From an uncultured Methanospirillum sp. (GTDB taxonomy: Archaea > Halobacteriota > Methanomicrobia > Methanomicrobiales > Methanospirillaceae), in assembly GCF_963668475.1 (NCBI RefSeq), contig NZ_OY764544.1, positions 3,657,986 through 3,721,985 of the forward strand: 64,000 nucleotides of DNA. Reading direction: 5' to 3'. Position 1 is the first letter of the stretch, and every line of letters begins with the position of its first letter. Positions 1 to 9,152 of the stretch are shown here, one piece after another. The notes beneath the pieces are model-generated. The model was not told the origin of the DNA, made no database searches, and saw only the letters and a list, made by a program, of their open reading frames with translations. Position numbers and translations under genes: made by a program.

Positions 1-294
1 TCGTGGATTGAGTGATGATTCCGGGTGCTGAAAGATCATCTGAATTTTGGGCCTGATGATACGAAGAGGTTTCTGGCCAATATTATCGAATCGCTTGCCA
101 TTAAATTCAATAGTTCCTGAAGATGGCTCTTCAAGTCTGGTGATACATCTCCCGAGGGTGGATTTACCAGACCCGCTTTTTCCATACAATCCAACAATTT
201 CACCTGGATAAATGGAAAGAAAAATATCCTGAAATATGGGTGTATGTCCGTAATCCTTGGACAATCCTGATACCTTCAGGAGCAGTGATGGCAT
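1..294 (-). CDS. Nickel/oligopeptide ABC importer, second ATP-binding subunit (partial)
   Basis: This is the N-terminal part (98 residues) of an ATPase of the DppF/NikE/OppF type; the rest lies beyond the left edge of the window. It starts MPSLLLKVSG and shows a Walker A motif GKSGSGKS at residues 38-45 and a Q-loop segment MIFQHPESSLNP near the edge. The ATG at 294 is supported by a GGAGGT ribosome site (complement of 302-307) seven bases upstream. It overlaps the end of the preceding ATPase gene by about 19 bases in another reading frame, which implies coupled translation. It is the last visible gene of the leftward operon that begins with the methyltransferase at 5330. Confidence 0.9.
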   Translation of the reverse strand, partial: MPSLLLKVSGLSKDYGHTPIFQDIFLSIYPGEIVGLYGKSGSGKSTLGRCITRLEEPSSGTIEFNGKRFDNIGQKPLRIIRPKIQMIFQHPESSLNPR

Positions 295-1211
295 CTGACA
301 TACCTCCCATTCTTTTCAAGAATTTCTGGATGAACATCTATACAGGTATCATCACAGAGTTCGCATCGATCCTGAAAATGGCATCCTTTTGGCAGGTTCA
401 TAAGATCAGGACTATGTCCTGAGAGTGGTATCAACCCGCATTTTGGACGTGCTGCCAGTAATCCCCGTGTATACGGATGATGTGGATTAGAAAAGAGATC
501 TTTCGTGTTGCAGACTTCAACCAGTTCGCCAGCATACATCACTCCAATCTTTGTGCAAAAGTACTCAGCAAGATCAAGATCATGGGTAATGAGAAGAACA
601 GATGCTGAATGTTCCCGGGAAATTGTTTCAAATATTTCTCTGCATGTCCCGCAGGCTTCTTTATCCAGACCTTTCGTTGGCTCATCAGCGATTAACAATC
701 GAGGTCTTCCGGTCATGGAAATTCCGGTTACCACCCTCTGTTTCATCCCACCTGAGAATTGATGAGGGTACTTCAGACCATTTTCTTCAGGATTCGGAAA
801 CAGAAGATTGCTCAGAATCTTCATCGATTTTTTCCAGGATACTGATTTACTTTCTCCTTTTTCAACAAACATTTCAGCAATCTGCCAACCGCATGTAATT
901 AATGGATTTAGAGTGACTGCAGGATTCTGCGGAATAAAGGAAAACTCATTCCCTCGTAATACATGAATTTCAGGTTCTGAAAGTGAGAAGAGATCTTTTC
1001 CCAGGAGAGTAATAGATCCGGAGATTTGTGTCTTTGGTGGCAGTATTCTAATAATTGATGCACCGACTACTGATTTCCCTGATCCACTCTCTCCAACAAC
1101 ACCGAATTTTTCTTCTGTACCGATAGAGAATGTAACCCCATTTACTGCCCTGACGGTTCCATGATCACCGGGGAATGAGACTTTCAAGTTATCTACGGTG
1201 AGAACACTCAT
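276..1211 (-). CDS. Nickel/oligopeptide ABC importer, first ATP-binding subunit (DppD/NikD-like)
   Basis: A 311-residue cytoplasmic ATPase of the peptide/nickel importer family. Walker A GESGSGKS is at 40-47, the ABC signature FSGGMKQRV at about 152-160 and Walker B LLIADEPTKGLD follows at about 172. The C-terminal oligo_HPY-type tail carries a cluster of six cysteines (GCHFQDRCELCDDTC and RCHHC), as in DppD-like proteins for which an iron-sulfur site has been described. The gene overlaps the upstream permease by four bases (1208-1211) and the downstream ATPase by about 19, so it is translated within a tightly packed operon. Peptide, nickel or metallophore transport cannot be told apart from the ATPase alone. 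Confidence 0.93.
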   Translation of the reverse strand: MSVLTVDNLKVSFPGDHGTVRAVNGVTFSIGTEEKFGVVGESGSGKSVVGASIIRILPPKTQISGSITLLGKDLFSLSEPEIHVLRGNEFSFIPQNPAVTLNPLITCGWQIAEMFVEKGESKSVSWKKSMKILSNLLFPNPEENGLKYPHQFSGGMKQRVVTGISMTGRPRLLIADEPTKGLDKEACGTCREIFETISREHSASVLLITHDLDLAEYFCTKIGVMYAGELVEVCNTKDLFSNPHHPYTRGLLAARPKCGLIPLSGHSPDLMNLPKGCHFQDRCELCDDTCIDVHPEILEKNGRYVRCHHCS

Positions 1212-2104
1212 AATTCAGGCCCTTCATTTGAGACTGGGTTTAATATTCCACGAAGTTCTTCTCCGATATAGTTGAAGAGAAGAACCACAAATGTAATTGC
1301 TAACCCGGGGACTAGTGTTAAAAGTGGTGCAGACCTGATGAACTCTTTTCCTGCACTCACCATACTTCCCCATTCGGGGATATTTGTTGGAATACCGAGT
1401 CCAAGATAACTTAACGATGCAATGTGCAGAATCGTTGAACCGACATCAATGGTTGCCAGGACAATGAGAGGAGCAATAATATTTGGTAAAATGTGCCTGA
1501 ACATAATATAGAGGTTAGGAAGTCCTGACAATTTTGCGGATTGAATAAATTCCATATTTTTTATGGAATACGTTTCATTACGAATGAGACGGGCAAAAGT
1601 AGTCCAATTGGTTATGGTTAGCACAATAACCATTGACCCTATTCCAGGCATTAAGAATGCTAACAAAGGGAGCGAGATTAAAATTCCAGGAAATGATAAA
1701 AATACGTCAATAACTCGTGATATGAACTCATCATATATTCCTCCATAATATGCTGCAGTTAAACCCAAAGAAATTCCAATCAGAAGAGAGAGCCCAACAA
1801 CTAATGAAGAAATTAAAAGGGATACTCGTGCACCGTAAATTATACGACTTAAAATATCTCTTCCAAGTTCATCAGTTCCAAATGGATGTTCCCATGATGG
1901 TCCCTCGATTTTATGCTTTAAACTTGTTTTAAGAGGATCATATGGTGCTATTTGAGGAGCAAATATTGCAACTCCGATTAAAAGGATTAAGAAAAAAATT
2001 GCTATAGATAGCATTTTCTTCTTTAGTACAAAGGTCATTACTGAATGAAAGATTCCATGTGGAAAATTTTGAAAAATCGGATTTCTGATAGCAATATTAT
2101 TCAT
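1208..2104 (-). CDS. Nickel/oligopeptide ABC importer, permease (DppC/NikC-like)
   Basis: An inner-membrane permease of the binding-protein-dependent transport family, with about six membrane segments and an N-terminal cytoplasmic stretch. The conserved segment EHPFGTDELGRDILSRIIYG is typical of DppC/NikC, and the EAA-loop region is seen as ESAKLSGLPNLYIMFRHILPN-like sequence (here QSAKLSGLPN). I place the start at the internal Met giving MNNIAIRNP, since it overlaps the upstream permease stop by only a few bases; a start nine codons earlier at 2131 is possible. It would pair with the DppB-like permease just upstream. Confidence 0.9.
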   Translation of the reverse strand: MNNIAIRNPIFQNFPHGIFHSVMTFVLKKKMLSIAIFFLILLIGVAIFAPQIAPYDPLKTSLKHKIEGPSWEHPFGTDELGRDILSRIIYGARVSLLISSLVVGLSLLIGISLGLTAAYYGGIYDEFISRVIDVFLSFPGILISLPLLAFLMPGIGSMVIVLTITNWTTFARLIRNETYSIKNMEFIQSAKLSGLPNLYIMFRHILPNIIAPLIVLATIDVGSTILHIASLSYLGLGIPTNIPEWGSMVSAGKEFIRSAPLLTLVPGLAITFVVLLFNYIGEELRGILNPVSNEGPEL

Positions 2105-3041
2105 ACCTAATCCTCGGATCAATATATGCACAGATTAAATCAACAATAAAGTTTACAATAAGAATCATACTAACGATTGTTACGATAAGTCCCACTACGA
2201 GAGGAAAATCTCGCCCATTTATTGCATCAATGAGGAGACTGCCAATTCCAGGCCATGCAAAAATGCTTTCAATAATCATAGTTCCTGCAAGCATGTTACC
2301 AAACTGTATTCCAATAATCGTAAAAACTGGAATCAATGCATTTTTTAAAATATGCCGTTTAATGATAGAATTCCAGGACAAACCTTTCGCTTTGGCAAAT
2401 TGAATATATGGTTGACTTAAGGTCTCAAGAACACTCGTCCGGGTTACTCTGATAATTACTGCTAATGGGTGACACGACAAAGCAGCAACAGGAAGGATCA
2501 TACATTGAATCCCTTTATATCCCATTGATGGAACTAGCTTTAATGTAAGTGAAAAGATGATTATGAGTAAGAGAGCGACCCAGAAATTTGGAAATGAGAC
2601 CTCAAATATCGATATAATTCTAATTATTTTATCAATTAGCGTTCCTTCATGAAAACCGGCATAGATTCCAATTAATATTCCAAATATTGCAACAATTAAA
2701 ATGCTAACAACAGCAAGTTTCATAGTCGCAGGCAATCGGTTCAAAATTAACTGAAGAACAGGGAGCGAATAGAGATATGATTTTCCTAAATCCTGATATA
2801 CAGTAGCATTATAAAGCCAGGTTGCATATTGGGCATAAAGTGGCCTCTCAAGATCGTATCGTTTAGAGACCTCATGAAGTTCTTCTGAGGTTAATTCTGC
2901 ATCAAAACCTGTGAATACATTTTTCACAATTATATCTGCAGGTTTTCCTGGAAGAGCATTGAGCAGTCCAAATGCTATTATTGAAATTAAAAAAACTGCA
3001 ACAATACAGGTAATAGACCGCTTAAGTATGTATTTGTGCAT
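2097..3041 (-). CDS. Nickel/oligopeptide ABC importer, permease (DppB/NikB-like)
   Basis: A six-segment membrane permease of about 314 residues with the DppB/NikB organisation: an N-terminal membrane anchor, a long outer loop (LTSEELHEVSKRYDLERPLY) and a C-terminal permease domain with the EAA-like segment FAKAKGLSWNSIIKRHILKN. I chose the start MHKYILKRS at 3041, 14 bases after the binding-protein stop, over the in-frame Met at 3095 that would lie inside the binding-protein gene. It forms the channel with the downstream DppC-like subunit. Confidence 0.9.
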   Translation of the reverse strand: MHKYILKRSITCIVAVFLISIIAFGLLNALPGKPADIIVKNVFTGFDAELTSEELHEVSKRYDLERPLYAQYATWLYNATVYQDLGKSYLYSLPVLQLILNRLPATMKLAVVSILIVAIFGILIGIYAGFHEGTLIDKIIRIISIFEVSFPNFWVALLLIIIFSLTLKLVPSMGYKGIQCMILPVAALSCHPLAVIIRVTRTSVLETLSQPYIQFAKAKGLSWNSIIKRHILKNALIPVFTIIGIQFGNMLAGTMIIESIFAWPGIGSLLIDAINGRDFPLVVGLIVTIVSMILIVNFIVDLICAYIDPRIRYE

Positions 3042-3054
3042 ATTAAAAAAAAGG

Positions 3055-4599
3055 TTAGATGTATGTTCCAGGATATAAAAGGAAATCATGAGCAATTAAT
3101 TCCTGATCAGATATTCCTTTTACACGATCGTTATATGCAAGTTGAGACTTTGCATAGAAGACTGGAATTGTCGGGAGTTCATCATAAATGATCTGTTGAA
3201 CATCATCATATGCCCTGTTTCTGTTCTCCTGACCTGAAACCCTATCCCCTTCTTTTAACTTTACATCTACAACAGCATTTGAATAGTTACCATAATTTGA
3301 GGGAGAACCTGTAGCAAAGTAATTATTCATCGGGTATCCAGGATCCGGAATCATACCGGCAGTACTCGACGACCACATGAGATCCCAATCGCCACTGTTT
3401 CTCTTATCTGTTACTGCACCTGATTCTAAGAGGTTAACCTCAAGTTTTATTCCTACATCTTTCATCTCATCAGCTAATGCATCAGATAAAGCAGGAACAT
3501 ATGGACTGGTGCTTGTTGCCAGGTAGACAAGGCTTAATGGTTTTCCATCTTTATCCCGAATTCCATCGCCATCACTGTCTTTCCATCCGGCCTCATCCAG
3601 TAAGACCTTCGATTTTGCTGGATCATAGGGGATTAGCTTGAGAGCAGGATTTGCCCATGGCATCACAGGATTAACAACACCGGCTGCAGGACTTGCTGTA
3701 TCAAACATGACATCTTTGCAGAGTGCATTTCTATCAATGGCATATGAGATAGCCTGCCTTACTTTTTGATCTTGTAATACAGCATGATTTAAGTTACAAT
3801 CTAACCGCTGTGCATTAGGTCGTTCATATAACGCAACAGTAACCCCTTCAAGATCATTGATTTTTTTGATTTCGCTATTCGGAATGCTGTGAGTAATATC
3901 AAATTCATCATTTTCAATTGCTATTGCTCTCGTATTAGCATCAGGAACTTTTTCAAATACTATTCCTTTTGCTTTTATATCTCCTCCCCAATACCCAGTA
4001 TTTTTCTCTACAACAACTCTTCCTGTAGTTGGATCGAGCTCCTTGAGTTTCATGGGTCCTGTTCCAATTGATGACGTAACTGTGCCTGATGCATCAATCG
4101 AAGATGGACTCATAATACCGAAATTTGTGTATGTTAGGACAGCAGGGACAAACATATTCGGATCTTTTGTCTTGATAATAACGGTATTATCCCCCGAAGT
4201 ACTGATTGATTCCTGATTTAAAAGTTTTACAAGAGTTGGGTTTTTATCCAGGGCATGTTCTAACGATTTCTTTACCGTTTCTGCATTTAGAGGAGTCCCA
4301 TCATGGAATTTTACTCCATCACGGAGGGTAAATTCCCAGGTTTTATCATCTGACTGTTTCCATGATGTAGCTAACAGTGGAGACCATTTGAGATTTTTCG
4401 ATTCTACAAGAGTTTCAAAAATCTCAAGGTTATTAGTTAATGTAATACCATTAGATGATGCATCATAATTGGTCGGTCCTGAAGACTTGGCAATCCTAAT
4501 ATATCCATCAGTTCCATCTGCAAATACGCTCATTCCCATGGAAAGGAATGATACCAGTAACAGTACTGCCAATAGATGAAAACCAGTAATATTTTTCAT
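3055..4599 (-). CDS. Family 5 solute-binding protein of nickel/peptide importer
   Basis: A 514-residue exported binding protein of the NikA/DppA/OppA family. A hydrophobic signal peptide spans about residues 7-28 and has no lipobox cysteine, so it is either released or held by its N-terminal segment. Family features are the GVKFHDGTPLNAETVK segment, the middle domain with DFDITHSIPNSEI-like text and the C-terminal lobe with two Gly-Tyr rich strands. Its ATGA start overlaps the stop of the upstream methyltransferase gene, so the two are translationally coupled. The ligand is unknown; nickel, a nickel chelate or a peptide are all compatible. Confidence 0.92.
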   Translation of the reverse strand: MKNITGFHLLAVLLLVSFLSMGMSVFADGTDGYIRIAKSSGPTNYDASSNGITLTNNLEIFETLVESKNLKWSPLLATSWKQSDDKTWEFTLRDGVKFHDGTPLNAETVKKSLEHALDKNPTLVKLLNQESISTSGDNTVIIKTKDPNMFVPAVLTYTNFGIMSPSSIDASGTVTSSIGTGPMKLKELDPTTGRVVVEKNTGYWGGDIKAKGIVFEKVPDANTRAIAIENDEFDITHSIPNSEIKKINDLEGVTVALYERPNAQRLDCNLNHAVLQDQKVRQAISYAIDRNALCKDVMFDTASPAAGVVNPVMPWANPALKLIPYDPAKSKVLLDEAGWKDSDGDGIRDKDGKPLSLVYLATSTSPYVPALSDALADEMKDVGIKLEVNLLESGAVTDKRNSGDWDLMWSSSTAGMIPDPGYPMNNYFATGSPSNYGNYSNAVVDVKLKEGDRVSGQENRNRAYDDVQQIIYDELPTIPVFYAKSQLAYNDRVKGISDQELIAHDFLLYPGTYI

Positions 4600-5330
4600 T
4601 CTTTTTTAACCCCTGACATGATGTAATACTTTTTGTTCACGTACGACGCTTTCTGTTCGGATGACATATTCTCCATCTGCAATTGCCTGATATGATCGAT
4701 CCCATGAAGGATGATATCACTAAATCCGGCTTTCTGGAGAAGATCTTCGGCCTTGTCGATAGACAATCCTTTTGAAAATGGGAGATGATCCGCGGTCTCG
4801 ACATCATAATGCAGATGAGGGGGCCTGTTTGGATCAACAGTCATTCCCCGGTTAAGCATACTGTCGATTAAAAAGATCGTTCCATTCTGCTTCAACAATG
4901 CATACCATTCCCGTACTGCAACCTCGGGGTGAGGAAGAGTCCAGATCACATGCCGCTGAATAATAAGATCAAAGGACTGAGGAGAAAATGGAGGCTTTTC
5001 TGCATCACCGCACTTGAAATCAATTGAAAACCCTTTTTCAAGTGATTTTTTCTGTGCAGTCTGGATCATCCCTTCTGATAAATCGATTCCTGATACAGTA
5101 TGACCAATATCTGCAAGAATGAGACTTATTTCTCCGGTCCCACATCCGACATCAAGAACAGAAATCGGATTTGATGGAGGAATCAAAAGGCTAAATTGGT
5201 CTTTCCATGCATTCCGTTCTTCTTCCGAGAGGATACCATGAGCTGGTCTGGTATCAAAGGTCTCTGAAGATCTATCCCAGATTTGGGATATTTTTTGTTT
5301 TAATACCTCATCAGTCTGCAACATCTTCAT
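4596..5330 (-). CDS. Class I SAM-dependent methyltransferase, type A
   Basis: A 244-residue soluble methyltransferase. Motif I is VLDVGCGTGEISLILAD at about residue 60, followed by the acidic loop GIDLSEGM and a GDAEKPPFSPQSFDLII segment. It shares GDAEKP-x-F, SFD-x-II and RHV-x-WTL with the methyltransferase at 13585-14322, so these two form one subfamily. It is the first gene of the nickel/peptide importer operon and overlaps the binding-protein start by four bases, so a role in handling the imported ligand is a fair inference. The substrate is unknown. A strong A/T-rich TATA region and a TAC-N13-GTA dyad (5412-5430) lie upstream. Confidence 0.88.
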   Translation of the reverse strand: MKMLQTDEVLKQKISQIWDRSSETFDTRPAHGILSEEERNAWKDQFSLLIPPSNPISVLDVGCGTGEISLILADIGHTVSGIDLSEGMIQTAQKKSLEKGFSIDFKCGDAEKPPFSPQSFDLIIQRHVIWTLPHPEVAVREWYALLKQNGTIFLIDSMLNRGMTVDPNRPPHLHYDVETADHLPFSKGLSIDKAEDLLQKAGFSDIILHGIDHIRQLQMENMSSEQKASYVNKKYYIMSGVKKE

Positions 5331-5411
5331 GTGGTAGAACGATAAGAAGTGTGAAGTATAATTATTAAAGTCTTACTAAATCATATATTATATTTATATT
5401 ATAATTGGGTA

Positions 5412-5430
5412 TACGACATATAAAACCGTA
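5412..5430. promoter_or_regulatory. Candidate operator, TAC-N13-GTA dyad
   Basis: TATAC, 13 bases, GTAAT. It lies 82 bases upstream of the methyltransferase start at 5330, just outside a TATA-like run on the minus strand. It is one of nine copies of the same spacing found between genes in this window. Confidence 0.45.
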
Positions 5431-5517
5431 ATTTTTTGCTTTAATATTCAAAATAATTGAGAATACTATAGTATAAATCTATTAAATTTTTAGATTCGTA
5501 TCATAAAATACAATTAG

Positions 5518-5536
5518 TACGCATCATAAGATAGTA
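5518..5536. promoter_or_regulatory. Candidate operator, TAC-N13-GTA dyad
   Basis: AGTAC, 13 bases, GTATT, ending 38 bases before the start of the activator ATPase gene at 5575. At this distance it would overlap the transcription start region of the rightward operon, which would fit repression. Confidence 0.4.
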
Positions 5537-5574
5537 TTGCAATCTATCATCAACCGTACACGGAATATGATCAT

Positions 5575-6372
5575 ATGAAAACAGATATTTTTGCAGGCGT
5601 GGATATTGGGTCGCTCACTACAAAATCAGTGATTATTTCAAACGGAGAAATTCAAGGGAAATGTATGATTCCAACTGGCATTTTTCCGGAAGAGAGTGGT
5701 AAAAAAGCATTACATGAAGCACTGAACAATGCCGGATATGTAAAAGAAAACCCCTCTTATACCGTTGCAACCGGTTATGGAAGAATAACAGCGTCGTATG
5801 CAGATGAGACGGTAACAGAAATAACCTGCCATGCAGCAGGTGGTTTTTCCTTAAATCCACAGACCAGGACAATTGTTGACATGGGAGGGCAGGATTGCAA
5901 GGTTATTCGCATTGATAGTTCAGGAAATGTGAAAGATTTTATCATGAATGATAAATGTGCCGCTGGAACGGGACGATTTCTTGAAGTAATTGCTTCAGTT
6001 TTCAAGATACCAATCGATCAGATAGGACCCCTTGCCCTGAAGGCAACCGATATTGTGCCAATAAGCAGTACCTGCACAGTATTTGCAGAATCTGAAGTGA
6101 TATCATTACTTGCAAGAGGCGAAAAACCCGAAAATATTCTTCAGGGGATCCATCATGCCATAGCTAACAGAGTCACTGGCATGACAACACGGGTGGGTGT
6201 TGAAGACACCATTTTGTTCTCCGGAGGTGTTGCGAAAAATGAAGGGATGAAGATCGGTTTTGAAAAATCCTTTCACAAACAGGTATATGTTTCAGAGTTT
6301 GACCCCCAGGCAATCGGGGCTCTCGGTGCGGCCAGGATTGCTGAACGAAAATGTCCACGTGCAGGGGCATAG
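5575..6372 (+). CDS. BadF/HgdC-type activator ATPase (ASKHA fold, [4Fe-4S])
   Basis: A 265-residue ATPase of the BadF/BadG/BcrA/HgdC family. In known members a homodimer bridges one [4Fe-4S] cluster and uses ATP to drive a low-potential electron into a partner iron-sulfur enzyme. The phosphate-1 motif GVDIGSLTTKSVI (residues 8-20), phosphate-2 motif VDMGGQDCK (101-109) and adenosine motif FSGGVAKNEGM are all present. Cys128 (NDKCAAGTGRF) and Cys167 (SSTCTVFAESE) match the cluster ligands of activators. The next gene starts two bases after its stop and is an HgdB-like partner, so the three genes from 5575 to 8944 form one module. It could be an activator of a dehydratase or of a double-cubane cluster protein. 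Confidence 0.92.
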   Translation: MKTDIFAGVDIGSLTTKSVIISNGEIQGKCMIPTGIFPEESGKKALHEALNNAGYVKENPSYTVATGYGRITASYADETVTEITCHAAGGFSLNPQTRTIVDMGGQDCKVIRIDSSGNVKDFIMNDKCAAGTGRFLEVIASVFKIPIDQIGPLALKATDIVPISSTCTVFAESEVISLLARGEKPENILQGIHHAIANRVTGMTTRVGVEDTILFSGGVAKNEGMKIGFEKSFHKQVYVSEFDPQAIGALGAARIAERKCPRAGA

Positions 6373-6374
6373 CC

Positions 6375-7556
6375 ATGACATTATCAAGCTTATTAAAGAT
6401 TCAGGATGCCGTTGAAAGGCGACCTACCGAGATTATTGAAGAAAAAAGAAAAGGCAAGATCGTTCTGGGATGGATCGGATATCTCATTCCTGAAGAGATA
6501 ATTCATGCAGCAGGTCTGATCCCCCTGCGACTTGGAAGAGGGGGAGACGAAAAACTGGTTGAACGTGGTGCACGATACATTTCATCTCAAAATTGTCCAT
6601 TTATCAGAGCCTGTGCTGGAATGCTTGCAGATCAGATGGAACCATATAGCACTTCAGCGGATGCCATAGCATACGACACCACGTGTATGCAGATCTATCG
6701 ATTAGGTGAGGTTTCCGCGTATTTTTTTAAAAAGAGATCGCTATTTCTCGGAGTTCCCAAAAAACCAAAAACTCCTTCAGGACAGACCTATTTCAGGAAG
6801 GAGATTGAGCATTTTGCCAAAACCCTTGAAAATCTTTCTGGAAATCAGATCAATGAATCAAACCTGCATCGTTCTATTACCTTATATCAGGATATTCGCA
6901 GATTCACCAAAGAATTATATCAGTATGGAGCCTCTGATAAATCTCCGATGACCTGGAGGGATATTCATTCTGTTATCCATGCCGGCTACTACCTTGACAG
7001 AGAAAAATACCTTCAATTATTACAGGAGTTAATATCAGAATTAAAGAGTTCTTCCATAACTCAGGTATCTTATAAGAGAAGACCAAAAATTATCCTTTCA
7101 GGCAGCCCCCTTTTACCAGGCGATAATAAACTCGTAGAACTAATCGAGAAAACAAACGGTAGAGTGGTGAGTGATCTCCTCTGGTCTGATCGCTTTCACT
7201 TTTGTGAACCTGATATCCAGTCTTTCACGATATCAGGTATTGCAGATGCATATATGCAGATGATCCCCCATCATTCACTTCCCTGTATCTCAGAAGATGA
7301 TGATTACCGAATAAACCGACTAAAAAAGGTTATATCTGAAGTTGGGGCATCAGGAGTTGTCTATCATACAATGCGGTTTTGTGATTCTTCAACGTTCAAA
7401 GCCCCTGGGCTAAAAACCAGATTAGAAGAGATGGATATTCCTCTTCTTGAAATACACACTGAATATTCTAACTCAGACATTGAGGCAATGAGAACAAGAA
7501 TCGAAGCTTTTATTGAGTTATTAGAGTTTAAACAAGAACCAATGGTGCCAGCATGA
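6375..7556 (+). CDS. HgdB/BcrC-like iron-sulfur subunit (2-hydroxyacyl-CoA dehydratase family)
   Basis: About 393 residues of the HGD-D/BcrC family, the class that holds a [4Fe-4S] or double-cubane cluster reduced by the activator encoded just upstream. Candidate ligand cysteines are in SQNCPFIRACAG, YDTTCMQIYRL and MRFCDSSTF. The start at 6375 (MTLSSLLKIQ) falls two bases after the activator stop; an in-frame start at 6351 would overlap it. The stop overlaps the next start by four bases (7553-7556). No CoA-ligase or acyl-CoA gene is nearby, so a classical dehydratase role is not supported by context. Confidence 0.88.
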   Translation: MTLSSLLKIQDAVERRPTEIIEEKRKGKIVLGWIGYLIPEEIIHAAGLIPLRLGRGGDEKLVERGARYISSQNCPFIRACAGMLADQMEPYSTSADAIAYDTTCMQIYRLGEVSAYFFKKRSLFLGVPKKPKTPSGQTYFRKEIEHFAKTLENLSGNQINESNLHRSITLYQDIRRFTKELYQYGASDKSPMTWRDIHSVIHAGYYLDREKYLQLLQELISELKSSSITQVSYKRRPKIILSGSPLLPGDNKLVELIEKTNGRVVSDLLWSDRFHFCEPDIQSFTISGIADAYMQMIPHHSLPCISEDDDYRINRLKKVISEVGASGVVYHTMRFCDSSTFKAPGLKTRLEEMDIPLLEIHTEYSNSDIEAMRTRIEAFIELLEFKQEPMVPA

Positions 7557-8944
7557 ATTTGGACTATCCTCTGTTTCAGTACCCTGAAGAGATTAAACCT
7601 CTCGTTCTTGATACTCCTGATCTGGTATTTAGGGATGGGAGACAGATTTCCTCGCAAGAGATCTGGGACTTTATGACAATAGAAGGGCCCAGAAGATATC
7701 CGTACCAGTTTTCGACAAATCCCTCATATGGTCACCAGATGTCCCGTGATTTTTCATATATCAGTGGAATTCGGAAAAATTATCTGAGCCTTACCGGGAT
7801 GGATCGCCTTAAAGGACTGGTCAGAAAGGGTGTTCCTCTGATTATGGAACCTGGTGGAATATCCTCTGATTTGTACTATGCAGCTGGGTGTATTCCGGTC
7901 GTTCCCCATTTCTTAAGGGGATGGATCATGCATGATCATTGTGGTCAGGATTTTAAAGGTGCAAATGTATTTGGAACCTCAATATTTGAAGAAGCCAGAC
8001 AGGGCCTGAATATAGAGTGCTGTAACCTGATCTCACCACTTACATTACTCAAAAATAAAAACATCCCAATCGCTGCAATAGCCCCGTGTTTATGCTCCCG
8101 CTGCTCTGACATGGCATTTGCTGCCGAGGCTTACCATCTCGAATACGGGGGCATTCCCACTATTATGATGGATTATCCACCAAATCACGACGGAGGAGAA
8201 TGGCGGGTTGAATACATCAAAGAAGAAATGATTGCACTGGTTGAGCAACTTGGAAAAATATCAGGAAAAGAGGTGACTGATGCTGACCTTCGCAGAGAGA
8301 TTCAGATTGAAAACATATCCAGACATCTTACTCAGGAATGTCAGCACAAATGGTGGAATGCAAAGGTCCCTCCAACAAATAGTATAGATAGTAATTTTTC
8401 ATATCTTGGATTACGAGGATCATATGATTATCAGGTAACAAATCAGATCCTGCAGGAAACACGTGATGAGGTAACCGAAAGGGTTCAAAAGGGAATTGTT
8501 GGCCTCGGTCTTTCAGATGATCCGGTCCGTTTGTTTATCTGTGGCTCTTGTGTTCGTCCGAATCCGTATTTTGTCGATACAAAAGGGGGTGTACTTGTCG
8601 GGAGAGATGATGGATGGAGTACCATAACCATGGAAGTAAAAGAAACCGGTGATCCATATGAAAATCTTGCGATGGCATATGCATCTCTCCCATATGAGCG
8701 TTCTACTGAAGAGAGGGCTGAATGGACCGTGAACCAAATCCGGAATTCACGGGCTGATGGTGTAATCTTCATGTATAACTGGGGGTGCAATTATCAGAGT
8801 GCAGTTTCGGAGATGATCATTGATATAATTAAAGAGAAAACAGGGCTGCCAACACTATCTATTGAACTTGAGGTTACCGGACAGATGGAGTCTTCAGAAC
8901 AATCACAGAACAGGGTTGAATCGTTTATTGAGATGGTAAAATAA
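7553..8944 (+). CDS. HgdB/BcrB-like iron-sulfur subunit, second
   Basis: A 463-residue paralogue of the same family. Cysteine sites are seen in YYAAGCIPVVP, APCLCSRCSDM, ICGSCVRPNP and NWGCNYQSAV, enough to ligate one or two clusters. It is translationally coupled to the preceding gene by an ATGA overlap. Together with the activator it resembles either a 2-hydroxyacyl-CoA dehydratase or benzoyl-CoA reductase-type complex, or the double-cubane cluster proteins that reduce small molecules. The neighbouring transporter and methyltransferase genes make a reductive step on a metal complex or corrinoid a possibility, but that is inference only. Confidence 0.87.
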   Translation: MNLDYPLFQYPEEIKPLVLDTPDLVFRDGRQISSQEIWDFMTIEGPRRYPYQFSTNPSYGHQMSRDFSYISGIRKNYLSLTGMDRLKGLVRKGVPLIMEPGGISSDLYYAAGCIPVVPHFLRGWIMHDHCGQDFKGANVFGTSIFEEARQGLNIECCNLISPLTLLKNKNIPIAAIAPCLCSRCSDMAFAAEAYHLEYGGIPTIMMDYPPNHDGGEWRVEYIKEEMIALVEQLGKISGKEVTDADLRREIQIENISRHLTQECQHKWWNAKVPPTNSIDSNFSYLGLRGSYDYQVTNQILQETRDEVTERVQKGIVGLGLSDDPVRLFICGSCVRPNPYFVDTKGGVLVGRDDGWSTITMEVKETGDPYENLAMAYASLPYERSTEERAEWTVNQIRNSRADGVIFMYNWGCNYQSAVSEMIIDIIKEKTGLPTLSIELEVTGQMESSEQSQNRVESFIEMVK

Positions 8945-9152
8945 CATTTTAATTCAGGTATGCCCGGATATCTACCAAAACTCTCATTTACCAAAAATGA
9001 ATCAAGAGTTCATTCATTGGTCTGGAACTCTGTGATATAGATCTGATACTATCACCATACAGAACCTCTGACATCAGGATGCAAACTGAAAGACAAAAAC
9101 GATATCCTACATTTATTATAATCTCATACCAGATAGAGGACATTTCAAACCG

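Larger units (their letters stand above)
5331..5574. promoter_or_regulatory. Divergent promoter region
   Basis: This A/T-rich interval separates the leftward methyltransferase-transporter operon from the rightward activator/HgdB-like operon. For the leftward genes a long TATA-like run lies at about 5380-5403. Two TAC-N13-GTA dyads (5412-5430 and 5518-5536) sit in it, one on each side, so both operons could answer to the same regulator. No open reading frame is credible here. Confidence 0.6.

Noticed and set aside
5575..6372. Methanogenesis marker 15-type identity for the activator ATPase
   Set aside because: The tight operon with two HgdB-like subunits and the small size fit a normal activator better; I cannot prove it without a search.
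8485..8790. Minus-strand frames inside the second HgdB-like gene
   Set aside because: They are shadows of a well-supported gene and have no upstream signals.
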